Assembly (NCBI GenBank): GCA_964460075.1
Contig: CAYWPC010000003.1
Location: forward strand, 56,518-120,517
Length of the DNA: 64,000 bases
DNA from: JAMBLL01 sp964460075
GTDB lineage: Bacteria > Actinomycetota > Acidimicrobiia > Spongiisociales > UBA5794
Direction: 5' to 3'
Part shown: positions 61,740 through 64,000 of the stretch, one piece after another
Layout: every line of letters begins with the position of its first letter
How positions within the stretch are numbered: the first letter of the stretch is position 1
The notes under the pieces: generated by a model
Told to the model about the DNA's origin: nothing
The model's input: only the letters and a program-made list of their open reading frames with translations
Database searches by the model: none
Translations under genes and position numbers: made by a program

Positions 61740-64000
61740 TCATGGTGTGTCACCCTGGATCAAGGTGCTCTCGTCTCGCGAGAACGGGTAGTAGATCCCT
61801 TCCAGGTCTTCCAAGCCAACAGGATCGCCAGCCTGGTTCCGAGCAACGGAGCTACCGTCGTCTCCTGTCTCTACCGTGACCAGGTTCCCGTCACCGGCAA
61901 CCATCTGGTACGACACTCCGTCCCTGGCACCTTCGAAGGCCGCTCTCAGGGCTTCCTCTCCCAAAGCAACCGTCACACCATTCTGTCCGGTCGTTGCGAT
62001 GGCGCGCTCCCCCGACGGCTCCGTTACTTGCTGCTGTGCACCGCCTGCCACGATCCGGACCTCGGCGCCTGCCCTGTTAGACATAGTCGTTGCACCCGTC
62101 TCGTCAATCGTGGTTGTCACGATCGCTTCGCCGTTGTGGCTGATGGTCACACCGCCATCCGGATCGAACTCCACGGTCCGGATGGTTTCCTCATTCGAGC
62201 CGGTGGAATCCACTATGGGTTGCTCAAGGATGAGCGTTCCACTCGGTTGCAAGGCGAGATCCACCGTCGAACCGTCGCTGAGCACCAGCGTCGTTGCTCC
62301 GTTGGCTTTGTCCGTCATCACCGCTTGTGGAGCCGAAGGTCCCTCGTCGGTGGTGTCAGCATCGTAGGTGGTCGTGACGACACCGTCAGCATCGGAACTC
62401 TGTGTGATGCCCACACCGTCTGGCATGTCGACCCGCAAGGATCCGTCCTCAGTCCGCTGCGTCGTTGGTGTCCCATCCTCGTCCACGAACGCCATCGTGC
62501 CATCTGGGCTCTCTATAACCTGAGATCCGTCAGCCAGAACCGTCTTGAACGAACCGTCTTCAAGTCTCTCTGTGGTCTGTGTCGTACCGTCGGCAAAGAC
62601 GACCTTGGTCGCCTTGGTGACCGGGTTGTAGCTGGTGGCCCTTCCATTCGAGTCCGTTGTCAACATCGATCCGTCGCGCTGCTCCCGGATGACGATGGCA
62701 GCTCCACTCGGATCGGTGAATGTCGTGATGTTCGCATTGGGGTTGTATCGGGTCACACCTCCATCGGCGAAGTTCACTTGAACCGACCCATCCGGCAGCG
62801 TCTTCTGCAAGGTTTGCAGCCCCGCAGGATTGGTTGTGATTGCCCAGCTGCCGTCAGCGGCAACAACCTGACTCGCACCGTCACTGAAGGCAGTCATTCG
62901 GTTGCCGTCTTCTCCGAGTTCGCTCGTACTCTCGAGTCCCCACGGATCGACCCAAACTTCGCGCCCGTCTGGAGATGCGAACCCTCGCGAACCATCTGCG
63001 TTCTGCGTGATGAGATTCCCAGATTCGTCGAAGAACGACACGTCTCTGCTGCCGTCTGGATAGGTCTGGTCGAAGGTCCCGTCGGGGCGTACGACTTGCT
63101 GCATGCCGTCGGAGCTTGTCGTGATCGTTCCGCCGGTTGAAGGATCGACGAAGGTTGCGATCATGAAGCCGGACGGCTCTACCCACTGGGTCACGCCGTC
63201 GGTGCGTTCAATCACCATCGCCCCGTCAGCACCCGTGGTGACCCACGCATCGTCCTCACCCTGAACTCTGTTGGATACGCCGCCCCACATGTCCGTGAAT
63301 TGTGCGGATCCGTCGCTCGACTGGACCCATTGTGAGCCGTCGGAGAACGACTCGACGAGTGATCCGTCCTCACCGACAACGGCCTCGACAGATGATCCGT
63401 CTGGCCACTCTATTGCGTAGGAGCCGTCCGAGCCCTGCGTCTGGCTCATGCCATCCTGCCAGGCGACTGTTCGAGAACCGTCGGGATTCTCGAAGCCCAC
63501 CGGGGGCTGCCATGCTGCACCCATCCCATCGTCGGGACGACCAGGCTCGGCCGAATCGAATCCACCATCGCCAGGATTCGCTGAAGCGACGAACGCGGCA
63601 GGATCAGTCGGGACAAAGAATGCGGCAGGGTCGGCAGGGCCAAAGAACGTGGCAGGATCGGCCGGTGGTGGTGCCAGGAAATTACCAGGTAGAGCTGCCA
63701 TGAAGTCACCAAGAGTTGCCGTGAACTCACCAGGTGGCGGTGCCATCAACTCACCAGGCGGGGGAGGCGCTATCAGGTCACCGGGCGGCGGTGCCATGAA
63801 GTCACCAGGCGGAGGGTCCATGAAATCGCCAGGCAGAGGCATCGTGAAGTCACCAGGCGGAGGCGGTGCGAAATCACCAGGCGGAGGCATCGTGAAGTCA
63901 CCAGGCGGAGGCATCGTGAAGTCACCAGGCGGAGGCGGTGCGAAATCACCAGGCGGAGGCATCGTGAAGTCACCAGGTGGAGGCATCGTGAAGTCGCCAG
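61740..64000 (-). CDS. Repeat protein: PPPGDF tract plus DGS/DGT beta-repeat domain (partial, runs off right edge)
   Basis: The visible part is about 750 residues, and the frame continues past 64000 in the same PPPGDF repeat. The first part is a run of 7-8-residue PPPGDFxx units, then Pro/Ala-rich ADPAAFF units, then about 500 residues of DG-centred repeats every 8-14 residues (WPDGSSVE, FSDGSQW, SPDGREVW, YPDGSRD). Such spacing recalls the single-layer beta-sheet G-box repeats of TCP10/CPAP C-terminal domains, but this is by eye only. It could be a cell-surface or structural protein; no signal peptide is visible because the start is missing. It precedes the pentapeptide lipoprotein gene on the same strand, 17 bases away, so both may be one operon. 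Confidence 0.7.
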   Translation of the reverse strand, partial: GDFTMPPPGDFTMPPPGDFAPPPPGDFTMPPPGDFTMPPPGDFAPPPPGDFTMPLPGDFMDPPPGDFMAPPPGDLIAPPPPGELMAPPPGEFTATLGDFMAALPGNFLAPPPADPATFFGPADPAAFFVPTDPAAFVASANPGDGGFDSAEPGRPDDGMGAAWQPPVGFENPDGSRTVAWQDGMSQTQGSDGSYAIEWPDGSSVEAVVGEDGSLVESFSDGSQWVQSSDGSAQFTDMWGGVSNRVQGEDDAWVTTGADGAMVIERTDGVTQWVEPSGFMIATFVDPSTGGTITTSSDGMQQVVRPDGTFDQTYPDGSRDVSFFDESGNLITQNADGSRGFASPDGREVWVDPWGLESTSELGEDGNRMTAFSDGASQVVAADGSWAITTNPAGLQTLQKTLPDGSVQVNFADGGVTRYNPNANITTFTDPSGAAIVIREQRDGSMLTTDSNGRATSYNPVTKATKVVFADGTTQTTERLEDGSFKTVLADGSQVIESPDGTMAFVDEDGTPTTQRTEDGSLRVDMPDGVGITQSSDADGVVTTTYDADTTDEGPSAPQAVMTDKANGATTLVLSDGSTVDLALQPSGTLILEQPIVDSTGSNEETIRTVEFDPDGGVTISHNGEAIVTTTIDETGATTMSNRAGAEVRIVAGGAQQQVTEPSGERAIATTGQNGVTVALGEEALRAAFEGARDGVSYQMVAGDGNLVTVETGDDGSSVARNQAGDPVGLEDLEGIYYPFSRDESTLIQGDTP
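63740..64000 (-). repeat. 24-bp-type coding repeats for PPPGDF units
   Basis: AAGTCACCAGGCGGAGGC-type units of 24 bp recur from about 63740 to the window end with small variations (CATCGTG or GGTGC linkers). They encode PPPGDFTM, PPPGDFAP and similar. The array is not spaced like a CRISPR and keeps one reading frame. Confidence 0.85.

Noticed and set aside
63740..64000. Possible CRISPR or satellite from 24-bp repeats
   Set aside because: Repeats are contiguous, vary at codon positions and keep the frame of the PPPGDF protein.

Overview
The window is a gene-dense stretch (about 60% G+C by eye) of a free-living, B12-using, respiring actinobacterium, most likely in or near the Acidimicrobiia. 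The reasons are a mycothiol glycosyltransferase (MshA), an RsiG-type anti-sigma homologue, a MenJ-like menaquinone reductase, an adenosylcobalamin-dependent ribonucleotide reductase, cobalamin-dependent MetH, and many genes with a TANNNT hexamer 6-7 nt before the start codon, which suggests leaderless mRNAs. A run of 100 N inside a coding tandem repeat shows this is a draft assembly. No rRNA, tRNA, prophage, insertion sequence or CRISPR array was seen.

Layout. 1-4766: two divergent respiratory units. On the minus strand are a membrane protein, a 2x[4Fe-4S] protein and the start of a cytochrome b. On the plus strand are a CcoN-like/CcoO fusion that has lost the heme-copper histidines and a membrane cytochrome c with three N-terminal repeats. 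4799-9351: menaquinone reductase, a thiol-redox protein, a 31-residue membrane protein, an S-adenosylmethionine hydrolase, PPK2 and an unknown protein. 9576-14237: a MoaD-membrane fusion, then an operon of RsiG homologue, asparaginase, acyltransferase and MshA. 14238-14551: a structured non-coding region. 14552-19974: VOC protein, a minus-strand operon (acyl-CoA synthetase, channel-like protein, Clp1-like kinase) and two envelope proteins. 20007-25058: MFS transporter and nrdJ, preceded by paired NrdR-type boxes.

25059-27336: a repeat cluster, an anti-sigma/ECF sigma pair and a hairpin-rich intergenic region. 27337-32491: a solute-binding lipoprotein, a cytochrome c, a CPH-type metal ATPase with a His-rich repeat N-terminus broken by the assembly gap, and a LapA-like protein. 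32540-36972: SAM-I riboswitch, short coupled ORF, metH and a metF-like gene. 37004-42706: a minus-strand molybdopterin oxidoreductase module (SoeABC/PsrABC type, with B and C subunits fused) beside DUF4395 and DsrE2-like genes, probably for sulfur-compound redox. 42929-50489: mixed metabolism and stress genes, including an ECF sigma factor overlapping an alkyltransferase gene. 50569-64000: CPBP protease, a heterodimeric ABC exporter, FKBP lipoprotein, acyl-CoA dehydrogenase, HAD hydrolase, cytochrome lipoprotein, DEAD-box helicase, pentapeptide lipoprotein and a very repetitive PPPGDF/DGS protein running off the right edge.

The respiratory genes (cytochrome b, CcoN/O-like fusion, several c-type cytochromes, menaquinone reductase, molybdo-oxidoreductase) point to a branched menaquinone-based chain. 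MetH, the MTHFR-like protein, the SAM riboswitch and SAM hydrolase concern methionine/SAM. NrdJ and MetH both make the cell depend on cobalamin.
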